64,000 nt of DNA from Pelagibius sp. CAU 1746 (GCF_039839785.1 NZ_JBDOQT010000001.1:620001-684000), one strand, 5' to 3'; positions 10,988 through 20,928 are shown, counted from the first letter of the stretch. The notes: generated from the sequence alone by a model not told the origin. Numbers and translations are program-made.

Positions 10988-12370
10988 ATGAATAGCTTTC
11001 TTCTCATCGCCGTTCTGCTGGTTCTTTCCTCCGCCGGTTATGCCTTCGGCCGGCGCCGCGCGCGGACGGTCAGCGGCGGCCACCCGTCGACCCTGCATTC
11101 CCGCCCGCAGTACTACGGCCTCTACGTCGCCCTGTGGTGCGGCATCCCCAGCCTGCTGCTGATGGCGGTCTGGCTGATCGCCGAGCCGCAGGTCGCCCAG
11201 TGGCTGCTGGTCGCAAACCTGCCCGCCGACGCCCGCGACCTGCCGGCCGACCGCCTGTCCCTCTTGATCACCGATATCGAGAACCTGGCCTCCGGCAACA
11301 TCGTCAGCCGCGACGTCGATCCGGCGCTGCAGGCGGCCGCCGACAGTTACCGGTCGGTGCGCCAGATCGGCAACGCCGCCATGGCGGTCGCCGCCATCTC
11401 CCTCGCCGTTCTGGGCCTGACCTACGCACGCCGGCGCATCGCTCCGGGCCTGCGCGCGCGCAACCTGGTCGAGCGCACGGTGTCCGTGCTGATGGTGGTC
11501 GCCTCGACCATCGCCATCCTGACCACCATCGGGATCGTGCTGTCGCTGGCCTTCGAGGCCTACCGCTTCTTCGCCCGCGTGCCGCTCACGGAGTTTCTCT
11601 TCGGCCTCAACTGGAGCCCGCAGACGGCCCTGCGCGAGGACCAGGTGGGCTCCTCCGGCGCTTTCGGGGCGGTGCCGCTTCTCGCCGGCACCCTGATGAT
11701 CACTTTCATCGCCATGTGCGTGGCGGTGCCCATCGGCCTCTTCTCCGCCATCTACATGTCCGAGTACGCGCCGCCGAAGGTGCGCGCCACGGTGAAGCCG
11801 ATGCTGGAGATCCTCGCCGGCGTGCCGACGGTGGTCTACGGCTTCTTCGCCGCCCTGACCGTCGCGCCCTTCATCCGCAATACCGGTGAGGCCCTGGGTC
11901 TGAACGTTTCGTCGGAATCGGCGCTGGCCGCCGGCGCGGTGATGGGCATCATGATCATTCCCTTCGTCTCCTCGCTGAGCGACGACGTGATGAACGCCGT
12001 GCCGCGTTCCCTGCGCGACGGCGCCTACGCCCTGGGCGCCACCCGCTCGGAGACCATCAAGCAGGTGATCTTTCCGGCGGCCCTGCCGGGCATCGTCGGC
12101 AGCCTGCTGCTGGCCATGAGCCGCGCCATCGGCGAGACCATGATCGTGGTCATGGCCGCCGGCCTGGCCGCCAACCTGACCGCCAACCCCCTGGAAGCGG
12201 TCACCACGGTCACCGTGCAGATCGTCACGCTGCTGGTCGGCGACCAGGAGTTCGACAGCGCCAAGACCCTGGCCGCCTTCGCCCTGGGCCTGGTGCTCTT
12301 CACCGTCACCCTGGCGCTCAACGTGGTCGCACTGCACGTGGTCCGGAAATATCGAGAGAAGTATGACTGA
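10988..12370 (+). CDS. pstC: Phosphate ABC transporter permease PstC
   Basis: 460 aa, longer than enterobacterial PstC (about 320), because of an extra N-terminal segment with two membrane helices and a periplasmic stretch. This long form is common in alphaproteobacteria. The MetI-like permease domain (about residues 230-450) contains the EAA loop (YALGATRSETIKQVIFPAALPGI) that contacts PstB. Residues 1-15 form the first membrane segment. It overlaps pstA by 8 nt, indicating coupled translation. Confidence 0.94.
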   Translation: MNSFLLIAVLLVLSSAGYAFGRRRARTVSGGHPSTLHSRPQYYGLYVALWCGIPSLLLMAVWLIAEPQVAQWLLVANLPADARDLPADRLSLLITDIENLASGNIVSRDVDPALQAAADSYRSVRQIGNAAMAVAAISLAVLGLTYARRRIAPGLRARNLVERTVSVLMVVASTIAILTTIGIVLSLAFEAYRFFARVPLTEFLFGLNWSPQTALREDQVGSSGAFGAVPLLAGTLMITFIAMCVAVPIGLFSAIYMSEYAPPKVRATVKPMLEILAGVPTVVYGFFAALTVAPFIRNTGEALGLNVSSESALAAGAVMGIMIIPFVSSLSDDVMNAVPRSLRDGAYALGATRSETIKQVIFPAALPGIVGSLLLAMSRAIGETMIVVMAAGLAANLTANPLEAVTTVTVQIVTLLVGDQEFDSAKTLAAFALGLVLFTVTLALNVVALHVVRKYREKYD

Positions 12371-13661
12371 GAGCACGATGCCCACCCTGCGCCGCGCCGA
12401 TCTTTCGGAAGCGCGCCTGAAGCGGCGCTACGCCGCCGAGCGGCGCTTCCGCCTCTACGGCATTTCGGCCATCGTCGCCGCGCTGAGCATCCTGGGCCTG
12501 CTGATCGGCACCATCGTATCGAACGGCTACACCGCCTTTCAGCAGACCTACCTGGCGATCCCCGTTCATCTCGACGCCCAGGCCATCGACCCGCAGGGCG
12601 ACCGCGACCCGCAAACCCTTCATTCCGCCGACTACCAGGGCCTGGTGAAGCAGGCACTGCGCGAGATGTTCCCCGAGGTGACCGGGCGCCGCGACAAGCT
12701 GAAGCTCTACGGCCTGGTGTCCAGCGCCGCGGGCTACGACGTGCGCGACCAGGTGGTGGCCGATCCCGCGCTGATCGGCACCACGCAGACACTGTGGATG
12801 CGTTCCTCCGACGACGTCGACAGCCTGATCAAGGGCGCCATCGACCGCCGCTTGCCGGAGAGCGACCGCCGCGTCAAGGACAACGAAATCCGTTGGATCG
12901 AGTCCCTGGAGTCGCGCGGCGGGGTCGAGCTGCGGTTCAACAGCGCGTTCCTCACCTCCGGCGACTCGCGCGAACCGGAGCAGGCGGGCATCTGGGGAGC
13001 GGTCGTCGGTTCCGCCTACACCCTGCTGGTCACTCTGCTGCTGACTTTTCCGGTGGGCGTGCTCTCGGCGGTCTACCTGGAAGAGTTCGCGCCCAAGAAC
13101 CGCTGGACCGATTTGATCGAGGTCAACATCAACAACCTGGCCGCGGTGCCCTCGATCATCTTCGGCCTGCTGGGCCTGGCGGTCTTTCTGGGGACCTTCG
13201 GCCTGCCGCGCTCGGCGCCGCTGGTGGGCGGCATGGTTCTGGCGCTGATGACCCTGCCGACCATCATCATCGCCGGGCGCGCCGCGCTGAAAGCGGTGCC
13301 GCCGTCGATCCGCGAAGCCGCTCTGGGCATCGGCGCCTCGCCGCTGCAGGTGGTCACGCACCACGTGCTGCCGCTCGCGCTGCCCGGCATCATGACCGGC
13401 ACCATCATCGGCATGGCCCAGGCGCTGGGCGAGACCGCGCCGCTGCTGATGATCGGCATGGTCGCCTTCATCGTGGACGTGCCCGGGGGCGTCACCGATC
13501 CGGCGACGGTGCTGCCGGTCCAGATCTATCTTTGGGCGGACTCTCCGGAGCGCGCCTTCATGGAGAAGACCAACGGCGCCATCATGGTGCTGCTGGCCTT
13601 CCTTATCGTTATGAACGCCCTGGCCGTTCTGCTGCGCAAGCGCTTCGAACGGAAGTGGTAG
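12363..13661 (+). CDS. pstA: Phosphate ABC transporter permease PstA
   Basis: 432 aa. Residues 1-190 are a DUF3333-type extension: a basic N-terminus ([11 protein letters not shown]), one membrane helix and a periplasmic region. Residues 200-425 are the MetI-like permease domain with EAA loop [20 protein letters not shown]. It forms the phosphate channel with PstC. Translation probably restarts at the pstC stop (8-nt overlap). The next gene, pstB, starts 44 nt downstream. Confidence 0.94.
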   Translation: MTESTMPTLRRADLSEARLKRRYAAERRFRLYGISAIVAALSILGLLIGTIVSNGYTAFQQTYLAIPVHLDAQAIDPQGDRDPQTLHSADYQGLVKQALREMFPEVTGRRDKLKLYGLVSSAAGYDVRDQVVADPALIGTTQTLWMRSSDDVDSLIKGAIDRRLPESDRRVKDNEIRWIESLESRGGVELRFNSAFLTSGDSREPEQAGIWGAVVGSAYTLLVTLLLTFPVGVLSAVYLEEFAPKNRWTDLIEVNINNLAAVPSIIFGLLGLAVFLGTFGLPRSAPLVGGMVLALMTLPTIIIAGRAALKAVPPSIREAALGIGASPLQVVTHHVLPLALPGIMTGTIIGMAQALGETAPLLMIGMVAFIVDVPGGVTDPATVLPVQIYLWADSPERAFMEKTNGAIMVLLAFLIVMNALAVLLRKRFERKW

Positions 13662-13705
13662 CCGGCAGGCCGACGACGAAGCGGTTCCAGGAAAGGGAAG
13701 ACATC

Positions 13706-14509
13706 ATGGAAGCAGTTCTCCAATCGGAAATCCCCGCCGCGGCGCCGGACGGCACGGCGAAGATCAGCGCCCGCGGGGTATCGGTCTACTACGGCGACAC
13801 CAAGGCATTGAAAGACGTCGATCTGGAGATCGGCGAGAACCAGGTCATCTCCCTGATCGGTCCTTCAGGCTGCGGGAAGTCGACCTTCCTGCGCTGCCTC
13901 AACCGCATGAACGACGTGATCGACACCTGCCGCGTGGAAGGGGAGATCACCCTGGACGATGTCGACATCTACCGCAGCGGCCTGGACGTGGTGCAGCTGC
14001 GCGCGCGCGTCGGCATGGTGTTTCAGAAGCCGAATCCCTTTCCCAAGTCGATTTACGACAATATCGCCTACGGGCCGCGCCTGCACGGCATCGCCGAGAC
14101 CAAAGCGGAACTGGACGGCATTGTGGAGCTCAGCCTCATGAAGGCCGGGCTCTGGGACGAGGTGAAGGACCGCCTGCAGGCGCCGGGGACCGGCCTGTCC
14201 GGCGGCCAGCAGCAGCGCCTTTGCATCGCCCGCGCCATCGCCGTGAACCCGGAAGTGATCCTGATGGACGAGCCCTGCTCGGCCCTGGATCCCATCGCGA
14301 CGGCGAAGATCGAAGAACTGATCGACGAGCTGCGGCAGAACTTCACCATCGTCATCGTCACCCACTCCTTGCAGCAGGCCGCGCGCGTTTCGCAGCGCAC
14401 CGCCTTCTTCCATCTGGGCGTCCTGGTCGAGGTCGGGGACACCGAGCAGTTGTTCACCAACCCGCGCGACGAGCGCACCCAGGGCTACATCACCGGCCGC
14501 TTCGGCTGA
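13706..14509 (+). CDS. pstB: Phosphate ABC transporter ATP-binding protein PstB
   Basis: 267 aa, the usual PstB length. It shows Walker [10 protein letters not shown], the Q loop QKPNPFP characteristic of PstB, signature LSGGQQQRL, Walker [14 protein letters not shown], and the switch His in VTHSLQQA. It powers phosphate import and, with PhoU and PhoR, takes part in phosphate signalling. ATG 13706 has GGGAAG upstream. The frame is open for about 900 nt upstream inside pstA, but that part is not coding. Confidence 0.96.
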   Translation: MEAVLQSEIPAAAPDGTAKISARGVSVYYGDTKALKDVDLEIGENQVISLIGPSGCGKSTFLRCLNRMNDVIDTCRVEGEITLDDVDIYRSGLDVVQLRARVGMVFQKPNPFPKSIYDNIAYGPRLHGIAETKAELDGIVELSLMKAGLWDEVKDRLQAPGTGLSGGQQQRLCIARAIAVNPEVILMDEPCSALDPIATAKIEELIDELRQNFTIVIVTHSLQQAARVSQRTAFFHLGVLVEVGDTEQLFTNPRDERTQGYITGRFG

Positions 14510-14546
14510 CCCCTGGACAAACACGAGACGCGAAGGGCAGGCAAGC

Positions 14547-15296
14547 ATGAGCGCCAACCACATCGTCAAATCCTTCGACGAGGAACTGCAGCAACTCAAC
14601 GCCATCGTGCTGCGCATGGGCGGTCTCGCCGAGGCCCAGATGGCCAATGCGATCGACGCTCTGGCGCGCCGCGATTCGGAGCTGGCGCAGAAGGTGGTCG
14701 CGGGTGACGAGGCCATCGACGAGATGGACCTGGAGCTGGACGAGAACGCGGTGCGCACCCTGGCGCTGCGCCAGCCCATGGCCAACGATCTGCGCGAAGT
14801 GATTTCGGCGCTGAAGATTTCGAGCGACCTGGAGCGCATCGGCGACTATGCCAAGAACGTCGCCAAGCGCACCTTGGCCCTCAACCAGCTTGCGCCCCAC
14901 GAGGCGACGCGCTCCATCCCGCGCATGGCCAAGCTGGTGCAGGCGATCATCAAGGACGTGCTCGACGCCTACGCCAACCACGACCCCAACCGCGCGATCG
15001 ACGTCTGGCACCGCGACGAAGAGGTCGACGAGATGTACACGGCGCTGTTCCGCGAGCTCCTCACCTACATGATGGAAGACCCGCGCAACATCACGCCCTG
15101 CACGCATTTGCTGTTCATTGCCAAGAACATCGAGCGCATCGGCGATCACGCCACTAACATCGCCGAGACGACACACTATCTTACGACCGGAAAGCGCATC
15201 CAAGGCGGCCGCCCGAAGAACGACCTCTCCAGTTTCCAGATCATGAATCCGGAAGACGTTGAGGAAGGCGGCACGGAAGACGGGGAGGGCGCATGA
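14547..15296 (+). CDS. phoU: Phosphate transport regulator PhoU
   Basis: 249 aa and all-helical, with two PhoU repeats, each with an acidic metal-binding signature (DLERIGDYAKNVAKR near residue 93 and NIERIGDHATNIAE near 194). It represses PhoR kinase output when PstSCAB is transporting phosphate. It follows pstB by 37 nt and overlaps phoB by the four bases ATGA, so PhoU and PhoB are translated in a coupled way. The family call is unambiguous. Confidence 0.95.
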   Translation: MSANHIVKSFDEELQQLNAIVLRMGGLAEAQMANAIDALARRDSELAQKVVAGDEAIDEMDLELDENAVRTLALRQPMANDLREVISALKISSDLERIGDYAKNVAKRTLALNQLAPHEATRSIPRMAKLVQAIIKDVLDAYANHDPNRAIDVWHRDEEVDEMYTALFRELLTYMMEDPRNITPCTHLLFIAKNIERIGDHATNIAETTHYLTTGKRIQGGRPKNDLSSFQIMNPEDVEEGGTEDGEGA

Positions 15297-15985
15297 AACC
15301 TCTTGTCCTGATCGTCGAGGACCAGGAGGCCCTGGTCACGATGCTGCGCTACAACCTTGAAAGTGCGGGCTTCCGCATAAACACCGCGGGCGACGGCGAG
15401 GAGGCCCTTGTGGCGGCCGCCGAAGAGGTGCCGGACCTGATCCTGCTGGACTGGATGCTGCCGCTGATGTCCGGCATCGAGGTTTGCCGGCAGTTGCGCA
15501 GCAAATCGGAAACCAAGCGCGTGCCGATCATCATGTTGACGGCGCGCGGCGAGGAGAGCGACAAGCTGCGCGGGCTGGACAGCGGTTGCGACGACTACAT
15601 CACCAAGCCCTTCTCGCCGGCGGAGATGATCGCACGCGTCAACGCGGTGCTGCGCCGGAGCAAGCCGGAGCTGAGCAGCGAGATGCTGACCTTCGAGGAC
15701 CTGGCCATGGACCTGGCGGCGCACCGCGTCAAACGCAATGGCCAGGACATCCATCTGGGCCCGACGGAGTTCCGCCTGCTGCGCCACCTGATGCAACACC
15801 CCGGTCGCGTCTTCACCCGCGAGCAGCTTCTGGATTCGGTCTGGGGCCGCGACGTCTACGTGGAGCCGCGCACCGTCGACGTCCACATCCGCCGGCTGCG
15901 CAAGGCGCTGAACCAAAGCGGCGAGGAGGATCTGATCCGCACCGTGCGCTCGGCCGGCTACTCCCTCGACCGGCCCAGTGCCTGA
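15293..15985 (+). CDS. phoB: Phosphate regulon response regulator PhoB
   Basis: 230 aa, OmpR/PhoB class. The receiver domain (residues 1-120) has the phospho-acceptor Asp in LILLDWMLP and the conserved Lys in YITKPFSP. The C-terminal winged helix (about 130-228) ends with the RTVRSAGYSLD wing. It should bind the Pho box at 9607. As the last gene of the pst-pho cluster it is likely autoregulated through that promoter. The stop codon is followed at once by a palindromic repeat. Confidence 0.95.
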   Translation: MKPLVLIVEDQEALVTMLRYNLESAGFRINTAGDGEEALVAAAEEVPDLILLDWMLPLMSGIEVCRQLRSKSETKRVPIIMLTARGEESDKLRGLDSGCDDYITKPFSPAEMIARVNAVLRRSKPELSSEMLTFEDLAMDLAAHRVKRNGQDIHLGPTEFRLLRHLMQHPGRVFTREQLLDSVWGRDVYVEPRTVDVHIRRLRKALNQSGEEDLIRTVRSAGYSLDRPSA

Positions 15986-15987
15986 AT

Positions 15988-16094
15988 GACCTCGTGCTTC
16001 GAGACGCTCGCTGACGCTCACTCCTCAGCATGAGGTCAACTAAGCTCCTGCCTCATCCTGAGGAGGCGCGGCAGCGCCATCTCGAAGGATGCAC
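15988..16094 (+). repeat. Double-hairpin palindromic element A, copy 1
   Basis: The first half runs from gacctcgtgcttcgagacg to cctcagcatgaggtc (15988-16037). The second runs from cctcatcctgaggagg to tctcgaaggatg (16051-16092), with a short spacer between. Each half folds as a long imperfect hairpin. It fills the gap between convergent phoB and the synthetase-GNAT gene. The right end is degraded compared with the copy at 34996: GGATGCACC replaces the expected GG-gagg end. Confidence 0.85.
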
Positions 16095-16110
16095 CGCAAT
16101 CTCCGAGCAG

Positions 16111-18846
16111 TTACTCGCGCAGCGGGCGGCGGACGCGGATTATGCCGTCTTCCGGTGCGCCGCGTTGAAAGCCCAGCTCGTCGCAGAGCGCCAACATGCG
16201 CGCGTTGTCGGCCAGCACGTCGCCCCAAACTTCGCTGAGGCCCCGCCTCACCGCGAAGTCCATGATGCGCTCCATCAGCGCGCGGCCCAGGCCGCGGCCC
16301 TTGGCGTCGGAGCGGATGGCGATGGCGAACTCGGCGCGCTGGTTGTCCGGGTCGGCGACCAGTCGCACCACGCCCAGGCCGCCGCGGTCTCCGCCCTTGG
16401 CGCTGTGGTCCTCGCCTGGCGCCGGGAAGGCGGCCAGCGCCATTTCGCGGTCGTAGTCGAGCTGCGTGAGGCGTGCCGCCAAGTCCGGCGGCATCTCGCG
16501 CATCTGCGCGAAAAAGCGCATGCGCACGTCTTCCGGATCCATGTGCCGAAAACCTTCGCGCAGGGCCTCGGCATCCTCGGGGCGCAGCGGGCGCAGGAAG
16601 ATCTTTTGCCCGTCCGGCAGGGCGAAGGTCTGCTCCAACGCCTTGGGATAAGGACGGATCGCCAAGCGGTCGGCGCCGCAGAGCCTGCCGGCCTCTTCGC
16701 CGAGAGAGGCGCCAGCGAGGCGGATGCGGGCATCCAGGGCGATGACGCCCTCGCTGTCGGCCAGCAGGGGATTGATGTCGACTTCCGTGATCTCGGCCAC
16801 GTCGATGATGAGCTGCGACAGGCGGACGAGGCAGGCGGCGACCTCTGCGATGGCGGCGGGCGGGCGGTCGCGGTAACCCTGCAGCAGCTTGTAGACCCGG
16901 GTCTGCTGCATCATCGCCTCGGCCAGCACCGGGTCCAGCGGCGGCAGGGCCAGCGCCTTGTCCTTGATCACCTCCACGGCAGTGCCACCCTGGCCGAACA
17001 GCATGACCGGACCGAACTGCGCGTCGTCGACCACGCCGAGGATCAGCTCCTCGGCCTGGGGGCGGCGGCACATGGCCTGCACCGTGAAGCCCTGCAGGCG
17101 CGCCTTGGGGGCCGCCTTGGCGATGCGCTTCAGCATGGCCTCGGCCGCCCGCTCGACCGCCTCGGCGCCTTCCAGGTCCAGCGCCACGCCGCCCAGGTCG
17201 CTCTTGTGGGTGATGTCGCGCGACAGGATCTTCAGCGCCACCGGCCCGCCGATCCGCGCGGCGGCCGCGCCGGCTTCCCCGGGCGTCGCCACCACCTCGG
17301 CCGGCAGCACCGGGATTCCGTAGGCCGCCAGCGCCTGCTTGGCTTCGGCCTCGTTCAGCCACTCGCGGCCTTCGCCGATTGCCGTGGCGGCGAGTTTGCG
17401 CACCAGGGCGGTGTCCGGCGCCGCGCTCTCCGGCACCGAGGGCGGCACCCGCATCAGCAGCGATTGGGCGTGACGGTAGCGTTCCAGATGCATGAAGGCG
17501 CGCACCGCCTGTTCCGGCGTCGGGTAGTGGGGCAGACGGTGTTCCGCGAAGGACCGGCGCGCCTCGCCCACCGCCTGTTCGCCGACCCAGGCGGCGAGAA
17601 CCGGACGGTGATGGCTTTGCTCGCTTTCGGCACGGGCTTCGATCACCGCCTGGGCCGCCTCGTTAGGATCGGCGACGGCGACGGGGCAGTGCATGGCCAG
17701 CACGGCGTCGCTGTTCGGGTCGCGCAGCAGGGCCGCCATCGCCGCCTTGTAGCGCGAGCCCGGGGCGTCGCCGATGATGTCGACGGGGTTGGCGCGACTC
17801 CAGGTCGCCGGCAGGTGCTTGTCCAGTGCGGCGACGGTCTCCGGCGCCAGCTCGGCCAGCTTGCCGCCCCCTTCGATCAGCGCATCGGTCGCCAGCACCC
17901 CCAGGCCGCCGCCGTTGGTGAGGATGGCGAGGCGGGAGTCGCCGCGGCGCGTGGAGCTGGCGGCCGCATAGTTTGCCAGGGTCTCGGCCGCATCGAACAG
18001 CTCCTCCAGGGAATAGACGCGCAGCATGCCGGCGCGCGCGAAGACCGCGTCGTAGACCGCGTCGGCCCCGGCCAGCGCCCCGGTATGGGAGGCGGCAGCC
18101 TTCGCACCCTCGGCAAAGCGGCCGCCCTTGATGACGATGACCGGCTTGTTGCGCGCGGCGATGCGCGCCGCCGACATGAACTTGCGGGCGTGGCTGATCG
18201 ACTCCACGTAGAGCAGGATCGACTTGGTCTCGGGGTCCATGGCCAGGTAGTCGAGCAGGTCGCCGAAATCCACGTCGGCCTTGTCACCCAGAGAGACGAC
18301 CTTGGAGAAGCCGATGCCGCGCGGCGTCGCCCAGTCCAGCATGGCCGTGACCATGGCGCCGGACTGGGTGACGAAGGCGAGGTCGCCGGGCAGCGGCGCG
18401 ATGTGGCTGAAACTGGCGTTGATGCCGAGGGCCGGCACCATCATGCCCAGGCAGTTGGGCCCGACGATGCGCAGAAGGTGGGGCCGCGCCGCGTCCAGCA
18501 TCCGCTGGCGCAACCCGCCGCCGTCGCCGTCGCCGACGCCGGCGGTGATGACCACCGCGGCGCGGGTGCCGCGGGCGGCGAAATCGGCGATGAGCTGGGG
18601 AACGCTGTCCGGCGGGGTGGCGATGATCGCCAAATCCGGCGCCAGCGGCAGCGCCTCCACCGAGGGATAGGCCAGCACCCCCTCCAGGCTCTCGTGCTTG
18701 CGGTGCAGGGGCAGGATCGGCCCCTCGAAGCCGCCATGGAAAAGGTTGCGCGCCAGCACCGCCCCCAGGGAGCCGTCACGCCGGCTGCCGCCCACCAGGG
18801 CAATGGAGCGCGGCTTGAAGAGGGCGTCGAGATTGCGGATGGTCAC
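16111..18846 (-). CDS. ADP-forming acyl-CoA synthetase fused to GNAT acetyltransferase (Pat/PatZ-like)
   Basis: 911 aa, GTG start. Domain order: CoA-binding Rossmann domain (1-130, SIALVGGSRRDGSLG), succinyl-CoA-synthetase-like flavodoxin domains (150-460), ATP-grasp (about 490-700, ALKILSRDITHKSDLGGV), then GNAT (about 725-905; acetyl-CoA loop AKGRGLGRAL). This is the architecture of PatZ/Pka protein lysine acetyltransferases, which for example silence acetyl-CoA synthetase. Here the phosphohistidine loop reads SHTGALAG with His254 present, so synthetase activity may remain. It is transcribed alone and converges on phoB. Confidence 0.9.
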   Translation of the reverse strand: MTIRNLDALFKPRSIALVGGSRRDGSLGAVLARNLFHGGFEGPILPLHRKHESLEGVLAYPSVEALPLAPDLAIIATPPDSVPQLIADFAARGTRAAVVITAGVGDGDGGGLRQRMLDAARPHLLRIVGPNCLGMMVPALGINASFSHIAPLPGDLAFVTQSGAMVTAMLDWATPRGIGFSKVVSLGDKADVDFGDLLDYLAMDPETKSILLYVESISHARKFMSAARIAARNKPVIVIKGGRFAEGAKAAASHTGALAGADAVYDAVFARAGMLRVYSLEELFDAAETLANYAAASSTRRGDSRLAILTNGGGLGVLATDALIEGGGKLAELAPETVAALDKHLPATWSRANPVDIIGDAPGSRYKAAMAALLRDPNSDAVLAMHCPVAVADPNEAAQAVIEARAESEQSHHRPVLAAWVGEQAVGEARRSFAEHRLPHYPTPEQAVRAFMHLERYRHAQSLLMRVPPSVPESAAPDTALVRKLAATAIGEGREWLNEAEAKQALAAYGIPVLPAEVVATPGEAGAAAARIGGPVALKILSRDITHKSDLGGVALDLEGAEAVERAAEAMLKRIAKAAPKARLQGFTVQAMCRRPQAEELILGVVDDAQFGPVMLFGQGGTAVEVIKDKALALPPLDPVLAEAMMQQTRVYKLLQGYRDRPPAAIAEVAACLVRLSQLIIDVAEITEVDINPLLADSEGVIALDARIRLAGASLGEEAGRLCGADRLAIRPYPKALEQTFALPDGQKIFLRPLRPEDAEALREGFRHMDPEDVRMRFFAQMREMPPDLAARLTQLDYDREMALAAFPAPGEDHSAKGGDRGGLGVVRLVADPDNQRAEFAIAIRSDAKGRGLGRALMERIMDFAVRRGLSEVWGDVLADNARMLALCDELGFQRGAPEDGIIRVRRPLRE

Positions 18847-18950
18847 CGGCGGAAGGTCCTGAAGCTCTTTCGGGAACGCAGCATTGCAATGGCCCTCAGG
18901 CTATCACGCCAGGATGACGGCACGATGATCTGGATCAGCCGGGGCGCGGG

Positions 18951-19484
18951 TCAGCGGCCGAGTTCCTTGCGGTAGGCCGCCTCGGCCTCCGCCCCGAAGG
19001 TGCAGAAGACCACCTTGTCGACGGCCTCGTCCGACTCTTGCTCCTGGGCCAGGAAGTCGCGCACCGTGGCCACGGCGATCTGCGTCGCCCGCTCCAGGGG
19101 GAAGGCGTAGATGCCGGTGGAGATGGCCGGGAAGGCGACCGAGCGCGCGCCGATCTGCCTGGCGATCTTCAAGGAGGTGCGGTAGCAGGAGGCGAGAAGG
19201 CCGTCCTCGTTCTGCTTGCCGCCGCGCCACACCGGGCCGACGGTGTGGATCACGTACTTCGCCTTCAGCTCATAGCCGTCGGTCGCGACAGCATCGCCGG
19301 TCTTGCAGCGGCCGATCTTCTCGCAGGCTTCCCGCAGGTTGCGGCCCGCCGCGCGGTGGATGGCGCCGCAGACGCCGCCACCCGGCTGCAGCCGGGAGTT
19401 GGCCGCGTTCACAATGGCGTCGACCTCCAGTTTGGTGATGTCACCGGAGTGGATCTCGATTTTTGAGTCAGTCGCTTTGCTCAT
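18951..19484 (-). CDS. Macro domain ADP-ribose-binding/hydrolase protein
   Basis: 177 aa, essentially a single macro domain. It shows IVNAANSRLQPGGGVCGAIHRAAG, the ADP-ribose loop with the catalytic-type Asn and Gly run of MacroD/YmdB proteins, and FPAISTGIYAFPLERA, the phosphate loop. Such proteins bind ADP-ribose and deacetylate O-acetyl-ADP-ribose or remove ADP-ribosyl groups. ATG 19484 is chosen (GAGGCGG just upstream). Its first 17 nt overlap the end of the ampG-like gene, so it is the last gene of the kinase-typA-ampG operon. Confidence 0.93.
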   Translation of the reverse strand: MSKATDSKIEIHSGDITKLEVDAIVNAANSRLQPGGGVCGAIHRAAGRNLREACEKIGRCKTGDAVATDGYELKAKYVIHTVGPVWRGGKQNEDGLLASCYRTSLKIARQIGARSVAFPAISTGIYAFPLERATQIAVATVRDFLAQEQESDEAVDKVVFCTFGAEAEAAYRKELGR

Positions 19485-20928
19485 GTACCGCCTCGCGGGA
19501 TGCCGAAAGGAGACGTTCCTTGTGCCGCTGATGGTACATGAGATAAAGCACGAGCAAAATCGCCGGAATGCCGAGGATCGAGGCGTAGATGAAGAAGAAG
19601 ACATAGCCCTCGGCATCGACGATGGCGCCGGAGAAACCCGCGACGAACTTGCCGAAGAGCGTGAAGAGCGACGAGAAGAGCGCGTACTGCGTCGCCGTGA
19701 AGTTCCGGTTCGTCAGGCTGGAGAGATAAGCGATGAAGGCCGTGCCCGCGATGCCGGCCGAAAGATTATCGGCCGAAATGGTCATCGCAAGGAACCAAAC
19801 ATCGGGCCCCTGTGTCGCCAACCAGGCGAACAACAGGTTTGTAAGAGCGACCAAGACCGCGCCGAGGAACAGGATCATCATGATGCCATAGCGCGCGACC
19901 AGGATGCCCCCCAACAAGGCGCCGCCAATGCTCACGAAGATGCCGAAGGTCTTGCTGACGTTGGCAATGTCGAGCTTCGTGAAGCCCATGTCGTCATAGA
20001 AGACGTTCGCCATCACCCCCATGGTGATGTCGCTGAGGCGGTAGACCGAAATGAAGCCGAGAATCACGAAGGCAAAGATGCCATTGCGCTGAAAGAAGTC
20101 CTGAAACGGGCAAACCACGGCGCCATAGAACCACCCGAGCAGACGGCGCTGACGTTCGGACAGGTCGCCGAGACCTTCCATGTAATGAGCGACGTGGTCT
20201 TCCTGGAAGATCGCCCCCGCCGGGCGGCTCGATTCCGGTTCCCTGATGACGAACACCGTGACCATACCCACCAGCATCAGGGCAGCCATGACACTGTAGG
20301 AAACCTGCCAGGACCAGAAGTCGGCGAGGTAGAGGGCGCCGGCGCCGGCGGCGAGGAGGCCGATGCGATAGCCGAGCTGATAGGTCGCGGCCATGCCGCC
20401 CTGCAGGTCGTCCGGCGCCGCTTCGATACGGTAGGCGTCGAGCGCCACGTCCTGAGTCGCCGAGGAAAAGGCGACCAGCAGGGCCGCCAGCGCCACGCAG
20501 ATCACCCAGAAGCGGTCCGGCGATACCGGCGTGACGACACCCGTCCCCTCGGCGATCGCGGGCACGGCCTGCAAGTTTATGACGGCAATCGCGATCAGGC
20601 CGGCGATAACACCGAGCTGCCCGACCAGCATCCAGCTCCGCCGCTTGCCCAGGAGGCGGGTCAACAGAGGAACGGGCAGATGGTCGATGACCGGCGCCCA
20701 GAAAACCTTGATCGAGAAGGTGATGCCGACCCAGGCGAAGAAGCCCACCGAAGTGCGGGTGACCTCGGCGTCACGCAGCCACAGCGACAGCGTCGAGAAC
20801 AGCAGCAGGAAGGGCAGGCCGGCGGAGAAGCCGAGGAACAGCATCCCGATGACGCGCGGGTGCAGGTAGACCTCGAAAGCCTCCGCCCAGGATCGCCTGG
20901 GCCTGCTTACTGTTTCCTCAGACGGCAT
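19468..20928 (-). CDS. ampG: AmpG-like MFS permease
   Basis: 486 aa with about 12-14 membrane helices. The N-terminus (VYLHPRVIGMLFLGFSAGLPFLLLFSTLSLWL) and the KVFWAPVIDHLP and GKRRSWM loops are typical of AmpG, which imports anhydromuropeptides for cell-wall recycling. Related alphaproteobacterial copies may carry other substrates. It overlaps the typA stop-codon end by 11 nt and the macro gene by 17 nt, so translation is tightly coupled. GC content looks a little lower than in typA (one counted 60-base line is 58%). Confidence 0.88.
   Translation of the reverse strand: MPSEETVSRPRRSWAEAFEVYLHPRVIGMLFLGFSAGLPFLLLFSTLSLWLRDAEVTRTSVGFFAWVGITFSIKVFWAPVIDHLPVPLLTRLLGKRRSWMLVGQLGVIAGLIAIAVINLQAVPAIAEGTGVVTPVSPDRFWVICVALAALLVAFSSATQDVALDAYRIEAAPDDLQGGMAATYQLGYRIGLLAAGAGALYLADFWSWQVSYSVMAALMLVGMVTVFVIREPESSRPAGAIFQEDHVAHYMEGLGDLSERQRRLLGWFYGAVVCPFQDFFQRNGIFAFVILGFISVYRLSDITMGVMANVFYDDMGFTKLDIANVSKTFGIFVSIGGALLGGILVARYGIMMILFLGAVLVALTNLLFAWLATQGPDVWFLAMTISADNLSAGIAGTAFIAYLSSLTNRNFTATQYALFSSLFTLFGKFVAGFSGAIVDAEGYVFFFIYASILGIPAILLVLYLMYHQRHKERLLSASREAVHEQSD

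Noticed and set aside
12794-13705. Open frame extending pstB upstream through pstA
   Set aside because: Overlaps the real pstA frame; PstB homology starts at 13706.
16030-18975. 981-codon open frame opposite the synthetase-GNAT gene
   Set aside because: Antisense shadow in high-GC DNA; low-complexity protein with no domains.
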